Part shown: in pieces, positions 48,483 through 58,024 of the stretch
How the letters are laid out: every line of letters starts with the position of its first letter
Numbering within the stretch: the stretch's first letter is position 1
Assembly: GCF_017573465.1 (NCBI RefSeq)
Contig: NZ_JAGEPF010000043.1
Coordinates: 23,243 to 87,242 of the forward strand
Origin: Actinomadura violacea
GTDB lineage: Bacteria > Actinomycetota > Actinomycetes > Streptosporangiales > Streptosporangiaceae
DNA: 64,000 nt
Reading direction: 5' to 3'
Notes under the pieces: generated by a model
Database searches by the model: none
Seen by the model: only the letters and a program-made list of their open reading frames with translations
What the model was told of the DNA's origin: nothing
Program-made: the position numbers and the translations under genes

Positions 48483-51400
48483 CTACCGCACGGGCAGGTC
48501 AAGGAAGCCGGTCTGGATGAGGCGGGCAGGGCCGCCGCGCTGTATCCACAGGCCTCGCCCCGGAGGCAGCGGGGCCGGGTAGTGCGGCGGGAACAGCTGT
48601 CCTTCGGAGCGGTCGCCGGACATCATCAGCGCGCTTGTCCCGCTCTCGCGTACGGCTTGGACCAGCGGTTCGTAAAGGCCACGGCCCGCGCCGGCGGCGC
48701 GGCGGGCGATCACGAAGTGGAGGCCGATGTCGCGTCCGCCGGGGACGAACGGGAGGAACGGTGCCAGCGGTTGCTGGCCGGCGCTGGTCAGCAGGTCGTA
48801 GTCGTCCACCAGCACCACGACGCGCGGCGCGTTCTCCGCGGAGCCCTCGTCGGTGAGGCGGGCGTCCAGTTCCCCTGCCACAGCGGTGGCCAGCCCTGCG
48901 GCGAGGCGGGCGTTGCCGGCGTAGCCCCCCAAGTACGGTTCGGGGATCACGTCGCGCAGCGTCCGGCGCGGGTCCAGGACGGCGAACACCAGTTCCTCGG
49001 AGGAGTAGCGAGACAGCAGGCCCTGGGCGATCAGACGCAGCAGGTTGGACTTGCCGCACTCTCCATCGCCCAGGACGAGCAGGTTCTGGTCATCGTTGAG
49101 CAGGTCGAGCAGCACCGGTTCCAAGGCGCGCTCGTCCACACCGATGGGGACGGCGTCGGGGACGGTGCTCGGCGTGGGAAGACTCTCGGCGGGCAGCACA
49201 TGCGGCAGGACCCGGATGGGAGGCGCCGTCTTGCCGCTCCACGCCCCGCGCACGGACGCCGCCGTCGTCTCGACGATCTCGCCGAGGTCGGACGCCTCCA
49301 GCCGCGAGTCGACCCGGGGCAGCGCCACGTGCCCGAACAGCTTGCCGTCGTCGGTCAGCGCCCGCCCCGGCAGCTCGGCGGAGATGGTCTCGGCGAGCTT
49401 CCGGTCGATCGCCGAGTCGGCCGGGTCGTTGAGCCGCAGTTCGATGCGCCTGCCGAAGTTGGACTGCATGGCGATCCGCACGTCATGCCAGCGCAGCATC
49501 CCGGCGATCACGTGGATGCCGTAGCCGCCGCCGCGCTGCAGCAGATCGGAGACGTCGTCGTCGATCTCCTCGAAGTCGGTGCGCAGTGCGCCGAAGCCGT
49601 CGACCACCATCAGGACGTCCGTGCAGGGCAGTTCGGGGACCCGCCCCTCGGCGTGCAGCCGCCGCAGCCGTGCGACCGAGTCGATGCCGTGCTTGCGGAA
49701 GACCTCCTGCCGGTGCTCGAGCATTCCGCGCATTTCCTCGACGGTACGGCGGACCCGCTCGGTGTCGGTCCGGCCCGCCACCCCGCCGACGTTGGGCAGG
49801 GCGGCGAGGGCGTGCATCCCCCCGCCGACCAGGTCCAGGGCGTACACCGCCACCTGCTGCGGGGTGTGCGTCAGTGCCAGCGACAGCACGAGGGTGCGCA
49901 GCAGCGTGGTCTTGCCGGTCTGCGGCCCGCCGATCACGGCGATGTGCCCGCCCGAGACGGTCAGGTCCAGATCCCAGCGGTACTGGCGCTGACGTCGCGG
50001 ATCGTCCAGCAGGCCCATCGGCACGTGCATCGGACGGATCTGCGTCGGCACCCTCAGTCCCTCGGCATCGGGCTCCGGAGGGCCGAGGACCGCGTCCAAA
50101 GGGACGGCGGACGGAAGAGGCGGCAGCCAGATGTTCTGCACCCGGCGGCCGATGAGCTGGCGGACCAGGACGTCCAGCAGGGTCGGTCCGGCACTGCGCT
50201 CGGGCAGCGCCGTCTCGGGGATGCCGGCCTGTTCGTATCCGCCCCGCCCGCCGGTGTTGAACGCCGGATACGGCTGCACCGACGGGGGTGTGGTGTCGTC
50301 CTCGTCGTCGACCGGCCGGCGGTACGGCCCGGATAGGTAGCCCCCCTTGAACCGCTGGTAGAGGCTGGTGTCGACCTTCAGGTAGCCGAAGCCGGGCAGG
50401 GCGGGCAGGTGGAAGGCGTCGGGCGTGTCGAGGACGGTCCGCGACTCCTCTTCGGAGAACGTCCGCAGGCCGATGCGGTACGACAGGTAGGTCTCCAGCC
50501 CGCGCAGCTTGCCGCCTTCGATGCGCTGGCTGGACAGCAGCAGGTGGACGCCGATGCTGCGGCCGATGCGTCCGATCGACAGGAACAGCTCGATGAAGTC
50601 GGGACGGGCCGACAGCAGTTCCCCGAACTCATCGATGATCACCAGCAGGTGGGGCAGCGGCGGAAGATCGGGCCGGTGGTTCGTGCGCTGATAGTTGTAG
50701 TCGCCGATGCCGGCGATGTTGCCCGCGTCCCGGAGCACCTGCTGGCGGCGCTGCACCTCACCGGACAGGCTGGTGTAGGCGCGCTCAATGAGCCCGGCGT
50801 CGTCCTCCAGGTTCGTGATGACACCGGCGACATGCGGCAGTGAGGCGAACGGCGCGAACGTCGCGCCGCCCTTGTAGTCGACCAGCACCATGCTGACCTG
50901 CTCCGGCGAATGCGTCACCGCCAGCGACAGCACCAGCGTCCGCAGCAACTCGCTCTTGCCGGAGCCGGTCGCGCCGACGCACAGCCCGTGCGGCCCCATG
51001 CCGAGCTGCGCGGCCTCCTTCAGGTCGAGGATGACCGGCTGCCCCTGGTCGTCCATGCCGATCGGCACCCGCAGGAACGCGCGCTCGCCGCGCGGCGTCC
51101 AGAGCCGATCCAGGTCGAGCCGTTCGGGGTCCTCGATGCCGAGCAGCTTCGGGACGTCCAGGTCGCCGCCCTGGCGAGCGGCTTCCTCGATCGACTCGGC
51201 CGACAGCCTGAACGGGGCGAGCATCCGTGCCAGCCCCGTCATGGTCCCGGCGGGAACCTGGTCCAGCTCTCCCTCGAACTCGCCGCCCGTCCGCAGGTCC
51301 GCGACACGGACGCGGTCCCCCTGGACGGTGATCCGGACGCTGACGTCCCCGGGTTCGTGCTGCTGATCGGACAGCAGGTGGACGACGGTGGCGGCGAGCC

Positions 51401-52436
51401 CCGTGGGCGGGATCGTGTCATCCGGCCGCACCATCTCCGTGGCGACGTCCCCGTAGGAGTCGTGCACCAGGACGAGCCGGCGCAGCAGCCGATAGGCGTC
51501 CTTCTGGCCGAGGCCGCGGCGGACCTCGGTGGCGAAGTCGGTACGGTCCTTCAGATCGTCGGCCAGCAGCCTGCTGAGCTGCTGGGGAGCCGGAGCGAGC
51601 AGACGGGCGTTGACCGGGCCGTCCCGGTGCTCACGGTCCTGCGTGTGCGGCAGCCATTTCGCCCACGCCCAGTCGGCCATCCGCTTGGAGGAGTGGACGA
51701 TTCCCAGCGCGACGTCCTCGGGCGCATGGAAGGCGGCGAGCTGCGCGACCAGGGCCCGGATCACCGCCAGCACGTCGCCCCGCTCTCCGATGACGCTCAC
51801 GTTGCCCGCCATGTCCAGCGGCACGGCCAGCGGCATGTCCGGCGCGGTTCCGAACCGGCGGAGCGCCACCTTGACCTCGGCCATCATGAACGAGTCGGCG
51901 GGCGTGAGCGCGTTGGCCTGCTCGTCCAGCTCCAGCGGCTGCCCCGGCATCTCTCCCGTGCCGATCCGCACTCGCAGGAAATCGGGGTTCTGCCGCCGCC
52001 GCTCCCACAGCCGCATCGGATCGCGGACGATGTCGTACAACGCCTCCGGTGGAGGATCGAGCCGCCGTGCCTGCTCACGCCGCCTCTGCTCGGCCTCGGT
52101 GAGTCGAGCGCGGGTCTCCTCGAGGTACTCCAGGTACCGTTCGCGCTGCGCGCGCCGCTGCCGCGACACCTGCCCGCGCCGTGACAGCAGCAGCGCCGCG
52201 CCCGCCAGCACCGCGACGACCAGCAGCACGGCCCCGAGCACCACGAATGCGGGGTTCCGCAGCACCGTCATGATCGCCAGCGAGATCATCATGCCGATCA
52301 TCGGCAGCACCGCGAACAACTGCGTGCCGACCCCGCCGGACTCCGGCAGCTGCGGCGGCGCCTCGATCCTGAGCCGCTCCGCCTCGGCAACGGGCATCAC
52401 GACCCGCGCCGGCCGGTGCACCACCCGCGTCGTCAC
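48483..52436 (-). CDS. eccC: EccC-type type VII secretion ATPase (FtsK/SpoIIIE family)
   Basis: 1,317 residues from the GTG at 52436; the N-terminus RVVHRPARVVMPVAEAERLRI fits the family. Two membrane spans lie near residues 38-85. Three P-loops: GATGSGKSE (about 488), GGPQTGKTT (about 835) and GDGECGKSN (about 1122). Only the first has a complete Walker B (VIIDEFGEL); the second has VVDGFGAL and the third VDDYDLL, as usual for EccC, where the first domain provides energy and the later ones bind substrate signals. It is the motor that exports the WXG100 proteins encoded at 59.6-60.2 kb. Confidence 0.95.
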   Translation of the reverse strand: MTTRVVHRPARVVMPVAEAERLRIEAPPQLPESGGVGTQLFAVLPMIGMMISLAIMTVLRNPAFVVLGAVLLVVAVLAGAALLLSRRGQVSRQRRAQRERYLEYLEETRARLTEAEQRRREQARRLDPPPEALYDIVRDPMRLWERRRQNPDFLRVRIGTGEMPGQPLELDEQANALTPADSFMMAEVKVALRRFGTAPDMPLAVPLDMAGNVSVIGERGDVLAVIRALVAQLAAFHAPEDVALGIVHSSKRMADWAWAKWLPHTQDREHRDGPVNARLLAPAPQQLSRLLADDLKDRTDFATEVRRGLGQKDAYRLLRRLVLVHDSYGDVATEMVRPDDTIPPTGLAATVVHLLSDQQHEPGDVSVRITVQGDRVRVADLRTGGEFEGELDQVPAGTMTGLARMLAPFRLSAESIEEAARQGGDLDVPKLLGIEDPERLDLDRLWTPRGERAFLRVPIGMDDQGQPVILDLKEAAQLGMGPHGLCVGATGSGKSELLRTLVLSLAVTHSPEQVSMVLVDYKGGATFAPFASLPHVAGVITNLEDDAGLIERAYTSLSGEVQRRQQVLRDAGNIAGIGDYNYQRTNHRPDLPPLPHLLVIIDEFGELLSARPDFIELFLSIGRIGRSIGVHLLLSSQRIEGGKLRGLETYLSYRIGLRTFSEEESRTVLDTPDAFHLPALPGFGYLKVDTSLYQRFKGGYLSGPYRRPVDDEDDTTPPSVQPYPAFNTGGRGGYEQAGIPETALPERSAGPTLLDVLVRQLIGRRVQNIWLPPLPSAVPLDAVLGPPEPDAEGLRVPTQIRPMHVPMGLLDDPRRQRQYRWDLDLTVSGGHIAVIGGPQTGKTTLLRTLVLSLALTHTPQQVAVYALDLVGGGMHALAALPNVGGVAGRTDTERVRRTVEEMRGMLEHRQEVFRKHGIDSVARLRRLHAEGRVPELPCTDVLMVVDGFGALRTDFEEIDDDVSDLLQRGGGYGIHVIAGMLRWHDVRIAMQSNFGRRIELRLNDPADSAIDRKLAETISAELPGRALTDDGKLFGHVALPRVDSRLEASDLGEIVETTAASVRGAWSGKTAPPIRVLPHVLPAESLPTPSTVPDAVPIGVDERALEPVLLDLLNDDQNLLVLGDGECGKSNLLRLIAQGLLSRYSSEELVFAVLDPRRTLRDVIPEPYLGGYAGNARLAAGLATAVAGELDARLTDEGSAENAPRVVVLVDDYDLLTSAGQQPLAPFLPFVPGGRDIGLHFVIARRAAGAGRGLYEPLVQAVRESGTSALMMSGDRSEGQLFPPHYPAPLPPGRGLWIQRGGPARLIQTGFLDLPVR

Positions 52437-52515
52437 CCCACCACCCCGGCCCACTCCAGCGCCCGGACACGCCCTGACCAAGCCCGACCGCACCGACCGC
52501 TCCGTGCCACCGGAA

Positions 52516-53031
52516 TCACTTGACGTGCGGCAGCCCTAGAAGCGGCAGATCCACGGGCTCGTTGCCCCTGCGTTCATTCCAGGCATGATAGTAAAAGGGG
52601 GCTTCGCTGCTGATGCGGTATCCGTCGCGCAGCCCCAGCACGGCCTTGGTCGCGAGTTCTCGGTACTGTGCCGCGGTGGCCGGCCAGTCAAGGGTGTCCC
52701 ACCAGTTGTCGCGCCCTAGTTCCCTGGCGGGTGGACGCCACCCCAGCTCCCTGATGGCCTCTTCTCCGGCCGGGGTCGCCCAGACGTCGGGATCCAGGTA
52801 ATCATTGTGCGACAATTCGGCGATCAGCCGGGCATCCTCCTGCACGAACTGAATCGCCCGCGAAGCTTCGATCTCTCGCTCCGCTTCGTGGATGACGACC
52901 AGCGTTCCGGCGCTCAGCCGGGCCAGTTCTTCCGCCAGATGCCCGGCGAATCCGTGCCAATCGATGTCAATCGCCTTCCCAGTGATCCAGATCGTCGAGG
53001 TAGTCGTTTCGAGCCGAAAAGATCTCGACAT
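52516..53031 (-). CDS. YbjN/TY-Chap-like small protein of the ESX locus
   Basis: About 171 residues. After an N-terminal strand region (IDIDWHGFAGHLAEELARLSAGTLVVIHEAE) comes RLIAELSHNDYLDPDVWATPAGEEAIRELGWRPP, the E-x-x-x-x-L-x-x-L-G-W-x-x-P tail seen in TY-Chap-type proteins near type VII clusters. They may be chaperones or immunity partners. The start is uncertain: ATG 53031 overlaps the DUF6301-like gene by 65 bases, and no better codon exists downstream. Family assignment is tentative. Confidence 0.6.
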   Translation of the reverse strand: MSRSFRLETTTSTIWITGKAIDIDWHGFAGHLAEELARLSAGTLVVIHEAEREIEASRAIQFVQEDARLIAELSHNDYLDPDVWATPAGEEAIRELGWRPPARELGRDNWWDTLDWPATAAQYRELATKAVLGLRDGYRISSEAPFYYHAWNERRGNEPVDLPLLGLPHVK

Positions 53032-53497
53032 TGGTGCATGTGTCGTTGAGCCCGAGCGTCGAATCCGGACCACGCCATCGAACCTCGGGGGACGGGCCGG
53101 GGAGTCTTTGCGTGGGATCGCCGAATGCTTCGGTCAGCAAGCCGGTCGCATGAGCGAACGCGTCGCGGAGCCACGCCCGGCTGAGCATTTTGAAATCGAT
53201 GAGCGAGGTCACCGGCGCGTACACGGCGCTGACTCCGTCTTTGTCGTCGATTTCCACGCTGCCGGAAGAGGGGCCCAGCCCGGTGTCGAAGTCGATACCG
53301 CCTTCGGAGTCACTTTCCATGGTCCAACCGAGAGCTCGCGCCACGGTCGGGACGTGGGATGCCGACCAAGGCCACCTGAGATCTCGGAGATGCGCCGCCA
53401 GCTCGATGATCGCCTGGTCGTCCAATATGCCTTCGTTCACGGCATCAGCCCATCGGCCTGGTCCAGCGGCGGGCGCTTCCGCACCTTCACTTGGCAC
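52967..53497 (-). CDS. DUF6301-like protein
   Basis: 176 residues. The pattern LAAHLRDLRWPWSASHVPTVARALGWTM, followed by Gly/Asp-rich strands and VRWRGPDSTLGLNDTCTNVEIF, is that of the DUF6301 group found beside type VII and polymorphic toxin genes. An immunity function is suspected because of the position behind the toxin gene. GTG at 53497 overlaps the upstream stop codon by 11 bases; the longer frame to 53587 is rejected. Confidence 0.68.
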   Translation of the reverse strand: MPSEGAEAPAAGPGRWADAVNEGILDDQAIIELAAHLRDLRWPWSASHVPTVARALGWTMESDSEGGIDFDTGLGPSSGSVEIDDKDGVSAVYAPVTSLIDFKMLSRAWLRDAFAHATGLLTEAFGDPTQRLPGPSPEVRWRGPDSTLGLNDTCTNVEIFSARNDYLDDLDHWEGD

Positions 53498-54341
53498 GAT
53501 CCCACCACCAATGACTTGCCGGCAGTCCCGGAAGCAGCATCGCCTCGGGCAGCCGGTCCGCGGCCGGCAGCCGATCGCGGAGCTCATCGTCGACTTCCTC
53601 GATCAGCTCCATGTCCAGGAGGGACGAGGCGGCATCTCCCAGGAAGGAGGCGGAGAGCACCTCTACGGCGGAGCGGTGAAGGCAGGCCTGATAGGCGAGG
53701 CCCGCGCCGACGCCGAGACTGTACTCCTCCAGCATGCTCAGGTAGCCGCCGAGTTCGCCGCCGCGAGTCGACAGCACCTCGGGCACTTCCCGCCCGGCGG
53801 GTTCCGGCGCGGGGGCACCGGGCTGGAGGGCGGTGGCCAGGACCGAGAGCATGACCAGGTCCACCGGCGTGCCGCGCTGGAACTCCTGCGCCATCTCATG
53901 CGCACCGAACCGGGCGAGGCCTTTGAAGCCGTGGGGGCTGACGCGGGTCTGCGCCGCGGTCGGGATGTCGGGCCACCCGAAGGCGCGCAGCCAGACGCTT
54001 CCGTCGTTGCGGACCTCGACCGTCGCGGCGAGGTTCACGTCCACCCCGGCAGCGGCCGGGCGGCTCCGGACGAATACGAGTTCCTGCCCGTTTCCGTGGT
54101 CCTGATGCAGCCGGACGTCGCCCTGCGCGATCGTACGAGCCGCAGATTTGTGATACGCCGCTATCGGCGATTCGCCGCCGCGCTCGTCCGCCGGCAGATC
54201 AGTGATATGCCGCCTCGACTGCACGGCGGCGTCCACCGGATCCTCGAAACCGATCCGGCCGGCCTGCCGCCGCACCTGGTCCGGAATGGATCCGGCGCCG
54301 AGCCGGATATCGACCCGAGCGGCAGAACCCCCTGCGTTCAT
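53487..54341 (-). CDS. Hypothetical protein with SHWWW C-terminus, possible immunity protein A
   Basis: 284 residues from the ATG at 54341. A middle section VRLHQDHGNGQELVFVRSRPAAAGVDVNLAATVEVRNDGSVWLRAFGWPD looks beta-rich. The end, LIEEVDDELRDRLPAADRLPEAMLLPGLPASHWWWDRAK, aligns with the gene at 54410 (VDDFDEALRD, then PSWAPKSHWWWWQPE). The two share a terminal module and lie next to each other behind the toxin gene. Function unknown. Confidence 0.65.
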   Translation of the reverse strand: MNAGGSAARVDIRLGAGSIPDQVRRQAGRIGFEDPVDAAVQSRRHITDLPADERGGESPIAAYHKSAARTIAQGDVRLHQDHGNGQELVFVRSRPAAAGVDVNLAATVEVRNDGSVWLRAFGWPDIPTAAQTRVSPHGFKGLARFGAHEMAQEFQRGTPVDLVMLSVLATALQPGAPAPEPAGREVPEVLSTRGGELGGYLSMLEEYSLGVGAGLAYQACLHRSAVEVLSASFLGDAASSLLDMELIEEVDDELRDRLPAADRLPEAMLLPGLPASHWWWDRAK

Positions 54342-54409
54342 CACCCGTTTCCCATACTTTCGGTTCCACGTCCGGAAACTCTTTGCCGCGCGACCGGAGT
54401 ACACGACCG

Positions 54410-55045
54410 CTATCCCGGCGCAGTGTAACACCAGCATTTCTTGTCGCCGCACCTCAGCCAGTCCGCGGAGCCGGGCTCTCCACGTCCGAGATCACCGGCA
54501 TAGAGGCGGTCTCCGAATTCCCGCATGTCCATCGTCACGGGCTCCGGCTGCCACCACCACCAGTGCGACTTCGGCGCCCAGGAGGGAATCTGCCCGCGAT
54601 GCATCGGCGTCGGGTCATCGGCGACGTCCCGCAATGCTTCGTCGAAGTCGTCCACGGATTCCACCGCCCAATCGGACGAGACGACTCCGGGAAAATCATT
54701 CTGTAGCGCCTGAACGGCCGTCCTGTGCTGGCAGGCGGTCAGGTAGCCGTCCGTACGGCCACGTAGGGCGTAGATCTCGCCATCGCTCGCATAGGAACCC
54801 AGCACGGACTGCGCGCGTTCTCCCAGCAAAAACGGCTCCACCCCCGCCTGCTTCATCCGAGTACCGAACGCCTGCGCCTCAGCCGGGTCTCTCGCTCCCC
54901 AGCGAGCCAGTGCCGCGTAAACTTTGAGGACTGCATCCATGGCGGTGCCCGGACCGTCCTCCCGCCCGGCCGCCAGCATTCCGTTCAGCAGGGTGAAATG
55001 CTCTTCGATCTGCTGGACCAAGTCTGCGTGGGTTTCGCCTACCAT
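54410..55045 (-). CDS. Hypothetical protein with SHWWWW motif, possible immunity protein B
   Basis: 211 residues. Helical N-terminus (ADLVQQIEEHFTLLNGMLAAGRED, KVYAALARWGARDPAEAQAFG), central DGYLTACQHRTAVQALQNDFPGVV, then VDDFDEALRDVADDP and PKSHWWWWQPEPV, ending in CGDKKCWCYTAPG. It begins five bases after the toxin gene stop, the usual position of an immunity gene. Paralogous at its end to the next gene (53487). Confidence 0.68.
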   Translation of the reverse strand: MVGETHADLVQQIEEHFTLLNGMLAAGREDGPGTAMDAVLKVYAALARWGARDPAEAQAFGTRMKQAGVEPFLLGERAQSVLGSYASDGEIYALRGRTDGYLTACQHRTAVQALQNDFPGVVSSDWAVESVDDFDEALRDVADDPTPMHRGQIPSWAPKSHWWWWQPEPVTMDMREFGDRLYAGDLGRGEPGSADWLRCGDKKCWCYTAPG

Positions 55046-55050
55046 ATCAC

Positions 55051-57432
55051 CTAGTATAGAGCGTCAACCTCACTCAGATCGCCCTTGTAAATTTTCAGGC
55101 CACCGTAGGTCGCCACGACGACCTTGCCGTTGGGATTGATAAAGACCAGCGCCTCCATGTAGTGCTCGTGACCCACCTTGCGGACATAGAGGACTCTTTG
55201 CGTTCCATCCGCTTCGACCACACGTGACACCATTTTTCCGGTGCGGAGCGTGCGAGCCTCGCTATCGAGGTAGTCATGGACGAGGTCACCCTTGCGTTCG
55301 CCAGCGGGAAGTTCTTTATAATGCTTGTGCGCATGGTAGGCCGCCGAGGTACGGTCCCCCATTCCGATTTCCCCTGCATGCTGCCGGACTCCCGCAAACT
55401 CTCCATTTCCGTCGAGATGCGGATCGATCGTCACATCGTGGGGACGAGCCCGGCGAACCTCTTCGAGGTCGCGCCGTAGAGTCTCGGCGACGTCGACTCG
55501 CTCGAACTCCCGGACATAGTGGTACGCCTTACTTTGCCCACCCAAGTCCAACTGCCCTGCGTTGTGTGCGGCGTTAACCTTTCTCTGTGCCTCGTCGTAC
55601 AGCGACTTGTAATATTCATAGCGATAGCCGACGGCTCGAGGCGTCTTCGCCCCGTCCATTGCGAACTTCAGTGCATCAGAATGCAGGTCGCGGATTTTGA
55701 TGACCTTCTTGGCGAAGCCCTGCTCTAGCGCCTTGGCCAGGCGTTGCCATTCGTCTCCGACGCGGGAGCGGCCCGCGCGGAGGTCGGCTATCTGCTCATC
55801 CGTCAGGCCACCTTCGTGCAGGCTCTTTTCCAGCTGATCGGCCTTCGCGAGCCGCTTGCGTTCCTCCTCGGGAGAAAGGCCGCTCTCAGGATCGCGCTCG
55901 TGGCCCGGCTCGCCGGGGCGCCCGGGCTCGCCGGGATGTTCGGGCTCGCCGGGATGTTCGGGCGGGTGGCCGGGAGACCCGTCGCGGGTCTCGGGGCCGT
56001 GCTCGGCGGGCCGGTCTTCGTGCTGGGCGGGCCGGTCCTCGTGCGGGGTTGGGCGGTCCTCGTGCGGAGCGGGGCTGCCCTCGTGCGAAGCGGGGCGGGG
56101 CTCGTGCGGGCCGCCCCCGCCCTTCTCGGCCGGGATGTGCGGTTGCTTGCCACCGGGTTCTCCAGGGGCGTGCCCACCGGGTGGCGGAGTCTCACCGGGG
56201 CGACCGGCGGGACCGGCTTCATGCCCGGGGTGCGTCTTGCCGCCACCGGGGATGCCCTCTTCTCCTCCACGCGCCGGACCCGTCCCCAGCCCGGTCTTCT
56301 CTCCGAGGTAGTGCCGCAGGGCGGCCAGGGACGGTCGTTTGGCCGCGAGCTTGGAGAAGCCGGTGAGGTCGGCGATCCGGCCGGCGGCGCCGGTGGCCAT
56401 TCGGCTGAGGCCCTCCATGGGGGCGTTGCCGAGTCGCTCGGTGGCGCGGAGGACCTTGCCGCCGGGGAGGTCGCCGAGTTTGCCGGCCTTGCCGAGCTTG
56501 AGTTCGGAGATGCCGAGCGTCAGGGCGTTGACGCCGACCCGGCCGAGGGCGCCCGCGTAGTTGTGGTGCTTCCAGTCGTCCCAGGCGATCAGGCTCTTGC
56601 CGAGATCGCGCCAGGCGCCGAGCGCCTTGCGGGCGTCGTGGTCGCCGTTGGCGGCCTCGACCCATGTCGTCGGGGAGGCGCCGTGGGCCAGGTGGTAGAT
56701 GCCCGTCCAGGCGTTCGCCATCCGGTCGGGCTCGGTGATGTCGATCAGGACGAAGGGGGCGTGGATGAGGTCGTAGGCGGCGCCCCCCGCGCCCTTGAGG
56801 AAGCGCAGCCACGCGGGGTCGGGCTTCTTGGTCGTCTGCCCCCAGGGCATCTTCATGCCGTCGTGGTAGTTCGCCGCGCCCCAGGCGACGTATCCGGGAG
56901 GCAGGCGGCCGTTCCCGTCCTGCTGCATCTCGACCGGCACGTAGTGCGGTCCGCCGACCATGGCGTTGATCTTGTTGGCGCAGGTGCGCTGGGCGGCCTG
57001 GAAGGCGATCGCCCATCCGCCGAGCCCTTTGATGAGGTCGTTGCGCTTGCCCTGGACCTTGTCGTCGGTGTCGGCGTCCGGGTCGCCCATGTAGGTCTGG
57101 TTGAAGTGGACCGCCTCGGCCTTGAGGGCGCTGAGATGCGACTGGATCTTCCTGACCTCCGCCGCGTACTCGCGGAGGGCACCGACGACCGTGCCGGTCT
57201 GGGAGGCGACCGTGTCGACCTCGGCCTTCACCGGTCCCATCGCCGCCAGGAGCTTTGCGGCCTCGGGCGCCCTGTAGAACGACTTCAGGCCGTGTCCGGA
57301 CCAGATCGCTTCGGCCCGGTCCCCGGCCCGCTGGACGGCCTCGGTCGGTTTGCCCAGCCCGGTCGCGGCCTGCTCGACCTTCTCGGCAATTCCGCTGAGG
57401 TCCGGGATCTGCGAGACGTCGATGCTGGTCAT
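55051..57432 (-). CDS. Polymorphic-toxin-like type VII secreted protein
   Basis: 793 residues. The N-terminal 180 form a WXG/LXG-like helical secretion region (VEQAATGLGKPTEAVQ, IWSGHGLKSFYRAPEAAKLL). A central part carries AGALGRVGVNALTLGISELKLGK. From about 385 to 520 is a Pro/Gly/His linker with HEDRP and PGEP repeats. The last 190 residues are a distinct module: YEYYKSLYDEAQRKVN, SAAYHAHKHYKEL, RTLRTGKMVSRVVEADGTQ and HYMEALVFINPNGKVVVATYGG. The modular plan is that of secreted toxins; the end domain is not recognised, though its His/Arg/beta pattern could suit a nuclease. Small partner gene at 57429 overlaps its start. Confidence 0.78.
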   Translation of the reverse strand: MTSIDVSQIPDLSGIAEKVEQAATGLGKPTEAVQRAGDRAEAIWSGHGLKSFYRAPEAAKLLAAMGPVKAEVDTVASQTGTVVGALREYAAEVRKIQSHLSALKAEAVHFNQTYMGDPDADTDDKVQGKRNDLIKGLGGWAIAFQAAQRTCANKINAMVGGPHYVPVEMQQDGNGRLPPGYVAWGAANYHDGMKMPWGQTTKKPDPAWLRFLKGAGGAAYDLIHAPFVLIDITEPDRMANAWTGIYHLAHGASPTTWVEAANGDHDARKALGAWRDLGKSLIAWDDWKHHNYAGALGRVGVNALTLGISELKLGKAGKLGDLPGGKVLRATERLGNAPMEGLSRMATGAAGRIADLTGFSKLAAKRPSLAALRHYLGEKTGLGTGPARGGEEGIPGGGKTHPGHEAGPAGRPGETPPPGGHAPGEPGGKQPHIPAEKGGGGPHEPRPASHEGSPAPHEDRPTPHEDRPAQHEDRPAEHGPETRDGSPGHPPEHPGEPEHPGEPGRPGEPGHERDPESGLSPEEERKRLAKADQLEKSLHEGGLTDEQIADLRAGRSRVGDEWQRLAKALEQGFAKKVIKIRDLHSDALKFAMDGAKTPRAVGYRYEYYKSLYDEAQRKVNAAHNAGQLDLGGQSKAYHYVREFERVDVAETLRRDLEEVRRARPHDVTIDPHLDGNGEFAGVRQHAGEIGMGDRTSAAYHAHKHYKELPAGERKGDLVHDYLDSEARTLRTGKMVSRVVEADGTQRVLYVRKVGHEHYMEALVFINPNGKVVVATYGGLKIYKGDLSEVDALY

Positions 57433-57797
57433 TTCTTCGGCTCCACCTCGCTCGGCTTGGGAGCGAGAGTGGCCTTGCGCTGCGCGGCGGCCGCCCTGCG
57501 TGCGTGAGCCCGGGCGCGCTCACCCATCTCGTGGTCGGCGAGGTCGTAGAAGCGGGCCGCCTTCGCGGTCTGGCCGAGTGCGCGGTTGACGCGCACGGCC
57601 GCCCCGTTCCAGCGCCGGGCCGTCGCCTCGCCGAAGCGCTCGAGCGCGCCGGTCACGATGTCGCTGTGGCTGCCGGAGGCCGCGTCGGCCAGGTGCTGGA
57701 AGTACGCCTTACGGGCGTCCCACAAGGGTTCTACGGCCCCCTGAACCTTGGTCAGTTCCCCGAGGACGCCCGGCAGGTCGATCTTGTAGGCCGTCAT
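57429..57797 (-). CDS. WXG-like small protein, DUF6507-type, partner of the toxin
   Basis: 122 residues. It starts YKIDLPGVLGELTKVQGAVEPLWDARKAYFQHL, two helices like an Esx protein, and ends with an Ala/Arg/Lys-rich tail (ARAHARRAAAAQRKATLAP). It overlaps the toxin gene start by four bases, which suggests a co-secreted partner or loading factor. Family name given with caution. Confidence 0.7.
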   Translation of the reverse strand: MTAYKIDLPGVLGELTKVQGAVEPLWDARKAYFQHLADAASGSHSDIVTGALERFGEATARRWNGAAVRVNRALGQTAKAARFYDLADHEMGERARAHARRAAAAQRKATLAPKPSEVEPKK

Positions 57798-58024
57798 GCC
57801 ACCCGCTCATGCTCGCCATATCGACAGATCTGACAGATCCCACGAAAGTGGTCAACGGTAAGGTATCGATCTTGCTCGGCTCACTCCATGTGACGTGGAC
57901 CACACGCGATGGCCGAGCGCCAAAGACGAGGACAAAACACGAGGTGGCCGGAAACTCGGGCATCGCGGGGCGCGTCTCACTGTCCGATCGTGGTCACGGC
58001 ACTGAGAGATCGGAGGACGGGCGG

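Noticed and set aside
48204..50336. 710-codon plus-strand frame
   Set aside because: Antisense to eccC; repetitive Gln/Arg/His/Val composition and no ribosome site.
55744..57507. 587-codon plus-strand frame opposite the toxin gene
   Set aside because: Leu/Val/Gly-rich antisense frame that crosses the Pro/Gly linker; no start signal.
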